NCBI GenBank assembly: GCA_016490735.1
Contig: JAEMWC010000023.1
Location: 1,622,501 to 1,686,500, forward strand
Reading direction: 5' to 3'
DNA length: 64,000 nt
DNA from: Pachyseris speciosa
Taxonomy: Eukaryota > Cnidaria > Anthozoa > Scleractinia > Pachyseridae
This document shows positions 1 to 55,752 of the stretch, piece after piece. The notes under the pieces were generated by a model, which was not told the origin of the DNA, made no database searches, and was given only the letters and a program-made list of their open reading frames with translations. The position numbers were made by a program, and so were the translations under genes. Within the stretch, counting starts at the first letter, position 1. Each line of letters begins with the position of its first letter.

Positions 1-657
1 AGCAGTCGATAGCTTACTTCAAAGCAAAGATGTTCTCACTGTTTTGCCTACATAATTTGGAAAAAGTATCAATGCGTGCCGCTGCGATCTAAAATAATTG
101 GTCGCAGACAGTATTGTTTGTTTTCCGACGACCAGGTCGCCGAAGCCCGAAGTATGGGGGTGTCTGTTGCGATCTTTCTTTTGACCGGGGCTTCTATCTG
201 GCGTAGTTGCCGAGGTTGGCAAAGTTCGCTTCATCCTTGGTCCGACATCCGATACTTCAACTTCATTCTGCGGGTTCAGTTAGCAAACTTCGGGTTTACC
301 GCGTTCAATGTGGCCGCAATAAAGCTGAAACCTTCGCTGGTTTTTCGTATTTTTGTAGCTCACGGTAGGGAGAAACTTTTTTTCCGTGACGATTCCAGTC
401 TTATGCATTGCGTGTGCCAAAGTTGTTCTTTCGTGTCCTTTCCTGTTCGACGGAAGAAACAAATTTCCGGTTTGCGCTGATTGCCCAAATTTTGACAGCT
501 CAGGCAACCGGAAGCCATAGGGAGCATTAGGGGAGGAATTCAAATCGTAGAGAGATCGTTGCAAGCTCTCTTTCCATTTTTCCCTCCTTCCATCCCCCCG
601 CCCCCCAACCCTCGAGAGAGCTTGCTCGCAGGCTAGGCTCCGGAGACTGTCAGTAAC

Positions 658-45024
<44,367 letters not shown>

Positions 45025-45242
45025 CAGAATTACCAACTGAAGCCACGGCCGCAGTACTAGAATCTTGTCATATAAGGCAGTGTAAGGATATCGTATTAGA
45101 TTAAGTGTTTCGATTGGGTGCATTGGACACCTGGCTCGCCCATTCTTGTATTGTGTTTGTGGTTATCGTGTAAACGTGTTTTATCTTGATAACGTATAAA
45201 GTATCACAGTTACCAGAAACGGAAAGGGAAACTGACAGTCTC

Positions 45243-46310
45243 TGGCATTTTTATGTCATTTCACACAGGCCAGTTGGAAAAAGAGGCCTGGAATTTGAAC
45301 TGGACTCTGGACTGCCGTACTTTAGATTGACTTTTACGGAAAATGGAGTTACTTATAGTTAAAAATCAAATTAATTATAAGTGAAATTTCAGTTTATTAA
45401 AATTAAATTAGCATGGAAAACTCAGAAAAATCAGAGAACTTGCGCTATAAATGCCACGATAGCGTAAACGATAAACATCTGTGATGTTACGAAAGTTGGC
45501 CATGATACTAATTTTTAGATACGCTTTGCGCTTGCCCAGCTCGTGCTCGTGCTTTCATCTTGCATCCTGTCGGTGAATAAAAGATGCTTTGTTTTCTTGC
45601 TTAGAATGTGTTGACAGATTTTGAACCGAGGAGGAACCGATTACTGTTAAAACCGTGACAGTATTTTGTATAAGATAAAATGGGGACAATATGTTGCTGT
45701 AGTACGCGTATTCCTGTCAAATTTGTTGGTACACTGACAGTGTCTGTGTAAGACTCGCATGAGAAAACGGCCGGAATCTGGCTTGCGAACTATCAGTTAA
45801 AAGATTTGTTTTCAGGGATTCGGTTGGAAATATCTGGTATACAACTTTTAGTGACAGGCGAGTTAAAAACCGTGTACAGTGTAACGCTTAGAAAGCACAC
45901 AGATACTTATGTCACTTTTTGCGACTGCCTCGTTTATTCACTTTTGTCAACTCTGCAAGACAATATAGGAGCCAGCGAAATAGACTTGTACTTTTCTAGG
46001 ACAGGTAAGTTACGTTTACCGTCAGGATGCAGGATGCACGCAGTTCAAAGTTGATTCACCTTTATCATCTTAATTTTTCGAGCTATCGTGACTTTTATAG
46101 TGCGAGTTTTCTGATGTCCATGCTAATTTAATTTTAATAACCTGAAACTCACTTAATTTGATTTCAAACTAATAAGTGAAATATTAGCTCCATTTTATGT
46201 TTAGACAATTCCATAAAAGTCAATCCAAAGTACAGTCCAGAGTCCAGTCCAAAGTGCAGTCTATAGTCCAGCCCAGAGTTCAGTTCAGATTTTTCAACTG
46301 CTCATGTTAC
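45243..46310. mobile_element. Non-autonomous transposon with long inverted ends
   Basis: GAACTGGACTCTGGACTG and GTACTTTAGATTGACTTTTA near 45,297 return inverted near 46,210-46,260, and AT-rich arms extend the similarity to about 150 bp. The interior has an 82-aa ORF (45,806-46,054) that I do not recognise. It lies just upstream of the start of the host gene. Confidence 0.55.
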
Positions 46311-46615
46311 ACAACAGACGGTTGTAAATAGACGTCTGTTACAAATGTTTCAAGTCAAGTAAGAAGCCACAATCATTAGCATAATAAAAAGCAATTACAT
46401 CCGCTAACGCCTTGTGATTAATCAGAGATATAATTAAAAGTTGCCCTTTTGAGACAACTGGTGCAAACAGAACGCAGTGAAAAGCGGCGAATTAAATAGA
46501 GTCAGTATTCGATAACACCACTTTAGTTTCGTTTATAAGGAAGTCTTTATTGCATTATTGGGGCGAACGGCAAAGAGATTTGATTTTAAGTTTCATAGAG
46601 CTTTTTCATTCAGGT

Positions 46616-46882
46616 GAATACCGAGGCCTTCCAAGGGGTAGTATGGTGTCGCTTTGTCGCACGTTTACGACTCTATCTGTCGCTTGTTTCGTTTAATAGG
46701 GACAAATGTCGCTGTCGCAACGAAAACAAAGAGGAATGGATAGTGAATTGTCGCTGTCGCAATCTTTCGCGCATTTTCTGCCAATTTCTGTTTGTTGTCG
46801 GTGTTTCGGGAGACGATTGTCGCCTGTTTTCGGAGCCATGTTGCTTGTCGCTTCTACCTCTTGGAAGGCCTCAATACCGGCC
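46616..46882. mobile_element. Small MITE with TGTCGC repeats
   Basis: GAGGCCTTCCAAG at the left is inverted at the right (CTTGGAAGGCCTC). Six or more TGTCGC motifs lie between. Non-coding. Confidence 0.5.
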
Positions 46883-47504
46883 ATATTGGTTTACTGAAAC
46901 AAAAGAAAGCATTTGCATAAAAACAGAGTTCAATTCCCAGCGGTTTAGTTTTGGACACCAACATGGCCGTCGTTTCTTTGTTTTGGGACACCAGCATGGC
47001 CACCTTGACGACATGTGAAAACACTCTACTAAACAGTCGAGTGATTAGGTGTTTCTAAATGTACCTTTTAAGCTCCTGTTAGTGCTGGTTTTCTTGTGAC
47101 GTCATCAAAATTTAGGGTACTAGGGAGTCTTATAATTTTCAGAGAAAATTGTTCACAATAACTTCGGTAAGAAAAATAAATAAATAAGTAAGGCCCGGTT
47201 CAAACGTCGCATTTCACATGTGCCGAATATAACTCCTATTTTAGGCGACTAAAATAATTAAATGGGCCCATTATCACCCTTAGTTCGTTGGGTGCCCCTG
47301 ATAAATTTCCTGCGACCGTAAGCAAGGAAATAAGACATTTCCTATCCTCAGGCGCCCTAGACAAGGAACAACTGATTTGTTTGAGCAAAGCATTGGAACA
47401 TTCAGCAATGAATTGAACCCCCCGTCACATGATGAGTACTACGTGTTGTTGCATATCAGGTGAAAGCTTAGCTCTTATGTTTGGCACAACATACAATGTC
47501 ACAA

Positions 47505-49130
47505 TCGCTGCACTGAATCAACGTAAACAAAGTCATCAGCAGAGCTTTTGTACCAAAAAGAACATATTTAGAAATGCAACACACTTGTTTTGGGAGAAAA
47601 ATATGGTTGATTTTACTGCTTAAACATAGACAGGCACGTATTGAATTCTTATCGAATTACTCATGGCATAGTTCATGATTCCTCAAGTATCTGAAATAAC
47701 TTTCCAAGTTGGAGGCACATTACAATAGACACTATTGTTATTCAATGTCAATGAAATAGCCGCGTATTCTGAAATCTAGCCGCGAAAACACCGATCTTGT
47801 TCAGAATGTCTATCCTTTGGCTTAAATAAACAATCAGTATAAAAATTATTTTTGAAAGTAATTCAAATATTGTGGCAAAAAACAGTTACCATGCTGTAAT
47901 TTTCGGGGTGTCACACAACGCTCTCTTAGATGGGACATTGCACTTCCACCTAACTCTAAATGGGAAACAGTTGCAACAGGATTCCTGTATTAAATACCTA
48001 GGAATTTTAATTGATTCAAATTTATCCTGGAAACCTCAAATTGCATGCATTGTAAAGAAAATTAAAAGAAGTGTAGGGATCTTGTCTAAGCTTCGCCATT
48101 ATGTTAATATTGATATTCTTACTAATCTCTATTACTCTTTAATCTACCCATTTCTGACCTATGGTATAATTATCTGGGGTAATACATATCCAACTACACT
48201 TCAGCCTTTATATATTTTACAGAAAAAAGCAGTGCGAATCATGACTTTTTCCTCATTTGATGAACATTCAACTCCACTGTTTAGATTATTAGCAATTATG
48301 AAGCTCTCTGATCTTGTTACATTTCATATTGCACTTTTTATGCATAAATTTCACAACAAGTTACTACCTTCAAATTTTGATAGCTTCTTCAATTCAGTAC
48401 TTAGTATCCATAACTACAATACACGTAGTGCAGCAAATCAATCTTATTACCTGCCTCGAGCTAGAACAAACTATGGAATATTTAATATTCGCTTTCAAGG
48501 ACCAAAGGTATGGAACTCTCTTGGGAAAGATATAAAGTCAATTCCTTTCAGTAAATTTAAAACAAATTTAAAAAATGAATTGCTGTGCCAGTATTAATGT
48601 TACTTTGGTTTCTGTTTTCCCTGAGTAACGAATTTCTTCCCAGTTATTTCTGATTTATTTGCTGCTCTGCATTTAACTTATCATATTCAGGATTTCATTT
48701 TTAATACATTTCTAATATATTTGTCTTTTTCCCCATGACTTGTAAATTTCGTTTATTTATAGTTATCTATAGTTTAATTTTGTGTGTGTGTGTGTGTCTG
48801 TGTTCTTTCGACCCTAATATTGTAATTTATTCTATGTAATTTGGCTTCCTAGCCTTGTTAACTTTCTAGTTATTTTAGGAAGCCAAGACCCTTTTAGTTT
48901 TAGTTTTTATTTCATGTAAATTTCAATATTCTTAAGTGTAAGGGTCAATAAAGTTGTTGTTGTTGTTGTTGTTGTTGGGCGAGAATACGTCACAACCAGT
49001 CTAGTTTGAATAATAACTTAGATAGACTCTGGAAAAGAGGTTGCATTACTAGTCAAGTTTAGATCGCAATTAGTGTAACAAGATGCATCCATGAGCTGGC
49101 TCAGAGGAGCCTTTGATTCAAAGTGCTGTT
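47505..49130 (+). repeat. Dispersed repeat, copy 2 (with LINE inside)
   Basis: It matches 5,510-6,560 outside the two insertions. It lacks the MITE of copy 1 at about 47,718 and instead carries a LINE at about 47,935-48,977. Confidence 0.65.
47935..48977 (+). mobile_element. 3' end of a LINE with TTG tail
   Basis: The ORF 47,872-48,597 begins in host repeat and then reads the C-terminal third of a CR1/L2/Rex-type LINE protein: CIKYLGILIDSNLSWKPQI, YPFLTYGIIIWGN and LQKKAVRIM. It ends TNLKNELLCQY. The 3' UTR contains a TG microsatellite and ends in TTG repeats. The coding end is uninterrupted, so this insertion is younger than most in the window. Confidence 0.7.
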
Positions 49131-49478
49131 TAGACTCTTCTACGCATGGCATTTACGGATGTGGTTACTAAATGAAACAATCATAATAATTTACTATAAT
49201 TTATGCATTATATTCGGCACATGTGAAATGCGACGTCTGAATCAAATGTCGAACTTAAAGTGCCTATGAAATAAAAAACAAGTTTGGTTTATATGTTTGT
49301 TCATGTCGTTATTAAACCCAAAACCCGGTTTTAAACGCCCTAGACCTTCTCCATGTAAGATTTTGCTGGCCTGAAAGTTTGTATTAGACCGATTTCGAGT
49401 GTCGCCATCTTGCGCATGGTCAAACACTCAGATTACACTGGAAATGACGTACTTGGTGGTTCCACAGACTTCAGTGTC

Positions 49479-49860
49479 ATGGCGGAGAAGGGAAGAAAGA
49501 AAGGTTGCATTGAATATTGCTCTGCCGGTGGACCAAATCTTCCAAATTGTGGCAACAAGACTGGAACACCAGGAATTCCACTGCATTACTTTCACCCTGA
49601 AGAAAATTTGCGGGATGTATGGACTCGATTTGTCCGCCTTCATTGAAAATATTTCATCCCGAAGAAGAGTTCTTGTTTGTGTTTGAACAGTGGATTTCGA
49701 GGAAAGCTGTTTTGAGCACAAGCCCGTCCTAATGCAGACTGACAATGGTCAAACCATTGAGTTGAGGAGAAACCTAATTAAAGGCTCCATTCCAACGAAG
49801 AATACGGTGGTCCCTCTTAAGTCTCCTCTAACTGTCCTAAAGCGACGGATAGTAAGTGAG
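49479..49860 (+). pseudogene. THAP-domain zinc-finger remnant
   Basis: From ATG at 49,479 the frame reads KGCIEYCSAGGPNLPNCGNK, GIPLHYFHP and VWTRFVRLH, the N-terminal half of a THAP domain, a DNA-binding fold shared with P-element transposase. A TGA at 49,644-49,646 stops it. Sequence then continues with KYFIPKKSSCLC and, in a third frame, VDFEESCFEHKP and LIKGSIPTKN, the C-terminal half. At least one stop and one frameshift are present. A MITE interrupts the tail at 49,881. Confidence 0.65.
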
Positions 49861-49880
49861 AACTTGGTATCATTGGCCCG

Positions 49881-50270
49881 ATTTATACTGGAGACGGATC
49901 ATCCGTCCAGACGGATCATCCGTCTAGTATAAATACGGGAAGGACTATGAGACGAACTGTCGGTGTGTCGAGTGGCTCGTCCAATGTTTATGCTGGACGA
50001 GCCCTCTGGAAGGATTTCGGAGAAAGCACGACAAAAAGGTGTAGTTTTCGTGGATAGTTCATCTTCAGCCCGCATTTATACACAAAGACGGATCATCAGT
50101 CTTGACGTGTTATCCACGATGGTTCGTCTCACAAGACGGACTATCGCGAAAGCTCGTGTGGATGGATGATCCGTCTGCTTGCCCGTATTTATACACAGAC
50201 GGATTATCAGACGAGCCGCCCTTCTTTGCCCAAGTTCGTCCCAGACGGATGATCCGTCTCTAGTATAAAT
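49881..50270. mobile_element. MITE with GACGGATGATCCGTC repeats
   Basis: ATTTATACTGGAGACGGATC at the left and its inverted match at 50,250-50,270 define the ends. The palindrome GACGGATGATCCGTC and variants appear five or more times inside. It cuts into the THAP remnant. Confidence 0.6.
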
Positions 50271-50699
50271 ACTGTATAGCCATTGAAGTAAAAGATTATC
50301 GTGTGTTACCGGTATTTGATATGTACACGCCCGCAAATGACAGATATTTTAAAATATGTTAGCTTCGTGTCTTCGTTGTTTGGAACTGTCCAGGCGTTCT
50401 TGGTTTGGAAACAGAAAAAAGGAGAGCTAGTCATTTGGCTGTTCTGACTTAGGATGTTTTCATTTTCACACGATGAGTTTTCGTCCTGTATTTTTGCATT
50501 GAAGTGTTCATTTAAAAATATATTTCGAAAAATGAACTCAGCTCTGAATTTGTAGTGACTGAAGTTGAGAACAGTAAGTGGCCATCGTTTGCAAATATTA
50601 TGTCGGTCGACTTAAAGCAAATGCTATGGGGGCTGTCGATTTATGAATTTGTCTGCGTATTAAACAAGCGCGCTTGTTCAGTTCCGTTTAATCTGTGTT

Positions 50700-50892
50700 C
50701 ACGTCGAATCACGCTATATTGTGAATTCGGTTCATTGGCTTGAAGAACGAAAAATATTATATATGTAGCGCGCGCTTTCATATCACGCCATCAATTATTG
50801 TGAATTCGGTTTTTAAAGAACGAAGGATATTATATATGTAGTGCGTGTGTTTTCATGTCGAATCGCCCTATCAATTATTGTGAATTCATTTT
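50700..50892. repeat. Tandem repeat, ~80-bp unit, about 2.5 copies
   Basis: The block ATTGTGAATTCGGTT, then AAGAACGAA, then ATATTATATATGTAG and a GTCGAATC motif recurs at about 80-bp spacing. Confidence 0.6.
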
Positions 50893-50929
50893 GTGAGGAG
50901 AATTTTACTTTCTGCGTAACGCGTAGCCG

Positions 50930-51190
50930 GCTGCGAGGAAAATTGTTCGAGTGGCAGGGTATTCTGCAGTTCCGCCGTCCTTCGAACCTGCTTCGCAGAA
51001 CTGCTGGACATAGACCAACCTTACTGTCCTCTTCGGTATCTTCTTCTTCATCGCTTGTATGGGCAAGTGGCTCTTCGGCGTACTGTTGGACATGTCCAAC
51101 CACGTTCAGTTCATTTCATCCGGTGTTTCGCTTTCTGATTCTAGACGTATTCGAGTCCACAGAAGACAATATATCGTCACTTTCGGACAT
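50930..51190 (-). pseudogene. P2X7-like intracellular-domain remnant
   Basis: From ATG at 51,190 the frame reads MSESDDILSSVDSNTS, hits a TGA near 51,117, and continues with an acidic stretch (PLAHTSDEEEDTEED) and LCPAVLRSRFEG. Acidic N-terminus followed by this motif matches the many cnidarian genes annotated as P2X7-like by their C-terminal domain. The Cys-rich domain that should follow is not readable. It lies inside the Harbinger-like element. Confidence 0.45.
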
Positions 51191-51939
51191 GCTTGCCACT
51201 TTCCAACGAACGACTAGCAATTATAATCTTAACAAAATCTCGACCAACCTTGCAGGGCTCACTGAATCGCAAGAGAGATAAAGTGTAAACATTTCCTTAG
51301 AACCACCAACTCGTCGCCAGTCTCCGGAGACACCATTTTGGTTTGAGGCAAATTGGACAGTAAAAAAATCCGATAATCTTGAAAAAGGAGACTTAGACCT
51401 GTAAATCTGAGCAAAAAAAAAATTCACTTCACCGGCACTTTAAGTCGAATATTCGACTGTTTCAGTTGCAGATTCGACGTAAGTCGAATTTAATTCGAAA
51501 CTGTCGAATTTAATTGATTCAAACGTCGCATTTCACATGCAGTTAATTCTCGAGTTATATTCGGCACATGTGAAATACGACGTTTGAACCGGGCCTAAAT
51601 CCTCTGTTTCTGAATACATGGAAAATTTAGTTGATCATATTTATGAAAACCAAGAAGTATTAACGACCATTAACCATTACACCAGGCGATTCTCAACCAC
51701 ACGATTAGAAATTATCCAGTTGTTAAGTACTTGATTTTTCTACAGCTCGTCACGGGCACAGAATTCAACTGCAGTCTATTAATCTTAATACTTCAAAGAA
51801 GTAAAGTACCCTATTCTCTCAGTAGTCAGCCGGGATCTATCACTTTCATAACACTTCCACTGCGAAGCTACCTTAAACAGGCATTTAAAAATTGCATAAT
51901 CAAAAATTAAAAACGAAACTACCTTTGTAAACAATTTTG

Positions 51940-52500
51940 AATTGTTGAAAATATCTGTAATCTTTTTTTTAATTTTTTTTATGGCTGTTATATTAACTTA
52001 CCAAACCTCGCACATCTCAGTGGCCTTAGTCCTTGATGGGTTTTGTCGGCTACTTGTTGGAGGAAAATATAAAATTTTCTTAACGTTCTCCCGACCATCG
52101 AGTTTTCTCAGAATTTGCTGAGCCGGAACTTGTTGAATGCGGTTTTCTCGGAAAATAGTAAGCATTACGTCTTGACATGCTGATGAACCGCAGACAAAAG
52201 AATTTATGACAAAAAAAAACCGGAAATGTTGAAAACACCAGTAATCTTTCTTTATCGCTACGTTACTTTATTTACTTACCAAACCTCTCACATCTCAGTG
52301 GTCTCACTTCGAGATGGGTTATGTCGGCCACTTGTTAGAGGAAAATATAAAATTTGCTTAACGTTCTCCTGACCATCGAGTTTTCTCAGAATTTCCTGAG
52401 CCGGAACTTGCATCTTGAATGTGGTTTTCTTGGAAAATAGAAAGCATTACGTCTTGACGTGCTGATAACCCACAGACAAAAGAATTTATGAATACCGCCA
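51940..52500. repeat. Two-copy tandem duplication, ~285-bp unit
   Basis: Sequence from about 51,940 (GTAATCTTT...TACCAAACCTCGCACATCTC) recurs from about 52,228 with around 90% identity by eye, through GACAAAAGAATTTATGA. I see no ORF in it. Confidence 0.75.
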
Positions 52501-52849
52501 ATAACGATGTTAGGTCACTTATTTTAAGAGTGCTTTCGATTGAAAACCCTGGATTTAGATCTTAAAATCCAGATCTTCGTATTTCCAATCGAACACAACA
52601 TCGGACAACGGAATTCGCCGCTGATTTTGTTAATTGGAATCCATATCGGGGAATGAACTCTTTAATTCCTTTATCTATATGTCACAGCGTAGTCATAATT
52701 TTTTAATATCTTGAAAGGCTTCCCGGAATTTACTTCAGAGAACGAAATATTTCTCAGAAAAGAATAAATAAAAATTTACAAGCCACTTAACAGTCATTTT
52801 ATTGTTTGTCATTACCACATGCATTATATGAGACGTTGGCTTAAATTTA

Positions 52850-53562
52850 AGGCTGGTTTACACAGTGACATAAGCATAAGCATAAGCATAAACATAAGCA
52901 GTGTAAACCGGGAGTGACATAAGCATAAGCATAAGCATAAGCATAAGCATAAGCATAAGCATAAGCATAAGCATAAGCATAAGCATAAGCATAAGCATAA
53001 GCATAAGCATAAGCATAAGCATAAGCATAAGCATAAGAAAAAGGCAACTTTCCATTTTCTTATGTTAACCAGTGTCTAAACCGGGGGCTTCATAAGCATG
53101 AGCATAAGCACAAGGAAACAGCTGTTTTTGGTGCCCACGGAAATTCAAGTGAATCGCGTCCACTTTAAAATTTTGCCTTTAGCTTTAGATCTAAACGGAA
53201 CTAGCAGTCATGATTAGTGAGAAGAAATAAAATTCTCGGTGCGCTAGTTGCAATTCTCAAACCAGATTATGAAAATCTCCTTGTTCTTTTCTGCTTCGGA
53301 AAATATCTCTCACACAGCAGGATCTCTGTCTGTCTTCACGCTCTCTTTCTCGTCGCCGTCGTCTTCGTCGTCGTAGCAGCAACAGGACAAGACGTTGGAA
53401 ATGTGGCTCGTCTCATACCACCGCGACATGATTCTGGAGATCATTGCGCTTGCGTATGTCACTTTTCTTATGCTTATGTCACAAGTGTGAACATCGTTAT
53501 GCTTATGCTTATGCTTATGCTTATGTTTATGCTTATGTTTATGTCACTGTGTAAACCAGCCT
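52850..53562. mobile_element. Harbinger-type MITE with CATAAG hexamer repeats
   Basis: Tips AGGCTGGTTTACACAGTGAC and the inverted GTCACTGTGTAAACCAGCCT flank 713 bp, with TTA on each side. About 20 CATAAG hexamers lie at 52,919-53,037 and inverted ones (CTTATG) near the right end at 53,465-53,545. The long Met-Leu and Tyr-Ala frames are repeat artefacts. Confidence 0.7.
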
Positions 53563-54065
53563 TTAGGGTCTGTCGGATTATGCTCGTAAAATAGAGTATT
53601 ATGCTTTCGGGCGTCACCCGTCGAAGAAGGGTATTTTGCTCAAAATGATACTCGGCTGGAGGTATAATGCTCAAGTTATGTCGTACTAAAATGATACTTC
53701 CACCCCACCCCCCCATAGGCCCGTACCCATTGTAGCGGCAAACGAACATCGAGGCCGAATGAATTGCTAAGAATCGCGGCCAAAGAAAATACCAATAGGG
53801 GATAAATTACGGAGGTTTATTTCTCTAATCTCTGATCTCTAACCTCGTAAACTGCAAATTAATCGAAATAAAGAAAAAGTATAAACAATTATACTCTATC
53901 AGAGCACATGGCGACTAACAAGGCAAATGAACTTAAAGCAATGAAAATAATGACTAAAAGGAACTAAGCGCCACGGCAAACACAAAATATATTAAACGAA
54001 AATACCGAAATTAAGACGAAAGAGCTTGCCCAAAAACGAGATAAATAAAGGACAATCATGACTAG
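53563..54065. other. Spacer before the virus-like element
   Basis: It contains inverted fragments such as GGTATTTTGCTCAAAATGATAC and a short C-rich tract. There is no gene I can support. Confidence 0.4.
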
Positions 54066-54172
54066 AGTAGTATAACAGAAGTCAAACAAATACCACCTCG
54101 CCCCGCGTCCTCGTCGCTCCGCTCCTCGGACGCGGGGGTCGGTTGTATTTGTTTGACTCCTGTTATACTACT
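54066..54172. repeat. 107-bp hairpin at the left edge of the virus-like block
   Basis: Outer arms of 28 bp (AGTAGTATAACAG...AAATAC) and inner arms CCCCGCGTCC/GGACGCGGGG pair with one mismatch in the outer arm. It lies just before the first virus-like ORF and could be a terminal structure or an unrelated insertion. Confidence 0.6.
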
Positions 54173-54220
54173 AAAGCTGAACAGCCCCGCACACCGGGGC
54201 AATTTGAGAGAGGCAGATAC

Positions 54221-54613
54221 ATGGTAACCACGATGGAAAACAAACCGCAGAGAGGACCGACCGTCAGCAACAGGGTGCGGGCTATTACAGAAAGGGAGGT
54301 GGGGGGGGGGGGGGTATCCACGAGCCAGCAATCGGGTAAAGCAGCAGAAAGAGAGCCAGCCGCAAAAAGCGGACCGCGTCAGCCCCCTTCCAACAAACCC
54401 CTTACCAGAGTCGGCAAGAAACAAAGGAAGAAATTATGCGGTTGTGCTTTGCGCCGCTCCCTCCATTTCTTCCGCAGCCACTCAAACCGCTGCCCCCTCC
54501 ACTTCTTCCATTACCCCCGTATTCTCCACCCCCTTCCTCACCCCCTGATGAGGGAAACTTCATTCAGGTTTGGTACTTGGTCCCTGAAAACTTCAGTTCC
54601 TTTCGTTGTTTGA
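54221..54613 (+). CDS. Hypothetical basic ORF of the virus-like element
   Basis: An ATG at 54,221 opens a 130-residue frame that is rich in Arg/Lys and passes through a run of 14 G at 54,301-54,314. It overlaps the next ORF. A homopolymer that long makes the frame unreliable. I recognise no domain. Confidence 0.3.
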   Translation: MVTTMENKPQRGPTVSNRVRAITEREVGGGGVSTSQQSGKAAEREPAAKSGPRQPPSNKPLTRVGKKQRKKLCGCALRRSLHFFRSHSNRCPLHFFHYPRILHPLPHPLMRETSFRFGTWSLKTSVPFVV

Positions 54614-54759
54614 AATGCACTGGCAGCAATGGGCATGTTATTTGTCTCAGAACCAGAGCCCCACCTCCCTTTTGGGTAGGAATAGACGATCCTCCTGCTT
54701 GGGTGTGTGATGAATGGTTTGGGGTTTGGGGTGCAGCAGGAGTGGGTGATGTAGAATAG
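54436..54759 (+). CDS. Hypothetical proline-rich ORF
   Basis: The 107-residue product starts with an almost pure Pro/Leu stretch of 35 residues and continues with VWYLVPENFSSFRCLKC and two Trp-rich motifs. The Cys pair might bind metal. After its stop the same frame stays open again from about 54,780, so it may once have been one gene with 54,856-55,089. Confidence 0.4.
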   Translation: MRLCFAPLPPFLPQPLKPLPPPLLPLPPYSPPPSSPPDEGNFIQVWYLVPENFSSFRCLKCTGSNGHVICLRTRAPPPFWVGIDDPPAWVCDEWFGVWGAAGVGDVE

Positions 54760-54855
54760 TCACCCTGTTAGAGAGAGGGGTGTTTATATATCCAGGGTCA
54801 AGCAGCCCTGATACCTTGCTGCGCCACACCGCCACCCCTATTAGAGATTGATGGG

Positions 54856-55089
54856 TTGGAAGAATTGTTGTGGGGTATGTGGGAGGAGGGGGTTATTCCT
54901 GGGGTGGCGGTTGCAATACTTGAAGCTATTGATTTATCAAATGATGGGTTTTTCGAAATCAATGAAGAACCACAAACATTCACCCATGAAGTCGTTTATA
55001 CTGAGGAACAATTGAGTTCCGTGCAAGGTTGTGCTTTTCACCCTCAAGCTGGCCCCATTTATCTCAACTTAACAGCGGCGGCAGCCTAA
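54856..55089 (+). CDS. Hypothetical acidic ORF
   Basis: The frame encodes an acidic product of about 77 residues (EELLWGMWEEGVIPGVAVAI near the start). No ATG begins the open frame, which is in register with the ORF that ends at 54,759. Either the start is internal or a stop has split a longer gene. Confidence 0.35.
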   Translation: MEELLWGMWEEGVIPGVAVAILEAIDLSNDGFFEINEEPQTFTHEVVYTEEQLSSVQGCAFHPQAGPIYLNLTAAAA

Positions 55090-55114
55090 TTGAGGAAAAG
55101 ATGACCCTGTTATA

Positions 55115-55372
55115 ATGGAACCATTTTGCGGTGTGTGCAACACCAAAACCAAAATCACAGCATCGGAAAACACCTCTTCTCTCAGAGGGTTGTGTTGGTC
55201 TTGCCTGAGAAACGACTTTGAAAAACGAACCTTTCTCGGCTGTCTGAAACAATTCCATCCCAAATTTTATGTCATTGTCCCCAAAAGTTATTACTGGCGG
55301 AAAACTTGGATAAATAAATTGAAACTGGGAAAGTGGGCCGAATCAAATGATTGTGAAACAGTAGTTGTTTAA
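55115..55372 (+). CDS. Small zinc-ribbon-like protein
   Basis: The 85-residue ORF starts MEPFCGVCNTK and has a second pair CWSC at about residue 28, a Cys-x2-Cys...Cys-x2-Cys arrangement typical of a zinc ribbon. The C-terminal half is basic and aromatic. It is intact, lies 25 bp after the previous ORF and is followed by more small ORFs in the same direction, as in early regions of DNA viruses. No specific family recognised. Confidence 0.5.
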   Translation: MEPFCGVCNTKTKITASENTSSLRGLCWSCLRNDFEKRTFLGCLKQFHPKFYVIVPKSYYWRKTWINKLKLGKWAESNDCETVVV

Positions 55373-55452
55373 ACTATCCGGCGGTTAGGTTTACAATATT
55401 CTTTTGGTCAAAGTCTGGTCCGGCTTATTAGAGAAAGGCGCCACTGGGTATA

Positions 55453-55752
55453 ATGGGGGCGGATTTACTTCGCTACAATGTGAGGCAGGCTTTGATAGCA
55501 GAGATAGACAAGTGGTGGGGGAAGGAATTTGAGGATTCCATGGACAAACCACCAATGCGCCATTTGCGGGATTTGTTGCAAAATGATATGTCTCCATGGC
55601 ACTGTATAAAGAAGACAAGGGAAGCTCATTTTATTGACGAATGCGAGCTTTTATCTTACCGGGTTCTTCATTCCCTCCCGAGGATGAAAAAAATGGCTGA
55701 CCGACGAGGGGTTTTACGACACGGTCCATTGAATATCTGCGCCAAGTTATAA
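55453..55752 (+). CDS. Hypothetical 99-residue ORF
   Basis: Intact frame from ATG 55,453 to a stop directly abutting the next start at 55,753. It is mostly helical and basic (MKKMADRRGVLRHGPLNICA near the end). The tight packing supports it as a real gene; function unknown. Confidence 0.5.
   Translation: MGADLLRYNVRQALIAEIDKWWGKEFEDSMDKPPMRHLRDLLQNDMSPWHCIKKTREAHFIDECELLSYRVLHSLPRMKKMADRRGVLRHGPLNICAKL

Larger units (their letters stand above)
47192..51595. mobile_element. Harbinger-like DNA transposon, 4.4 kb, decayed
   Basis: Ends GGCCCGGTTCAAACGTCG and its inverted complement (right end GAACCGGGCC) extend over more than 40 bp and are flanked by TAA (47,189-47,191 and 51,596-51,598). A 3-bp TWA duplication is typical of PIF/Harbinger elements. 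Further inverted copies of the tips at 49,215-49,250 and 51,515-51,535 suggest nesting or composite origin. Inside are a THAP-domain remnant, a P2X7-like remnant, a LINE end and a smaller MITE. Confidence 0.6.

Noticed and set aside
52847..53055. Tyr-Ala and Met-Leu ORFs
   Set aside because: They are translations of the CATAAG hexamer repeat.
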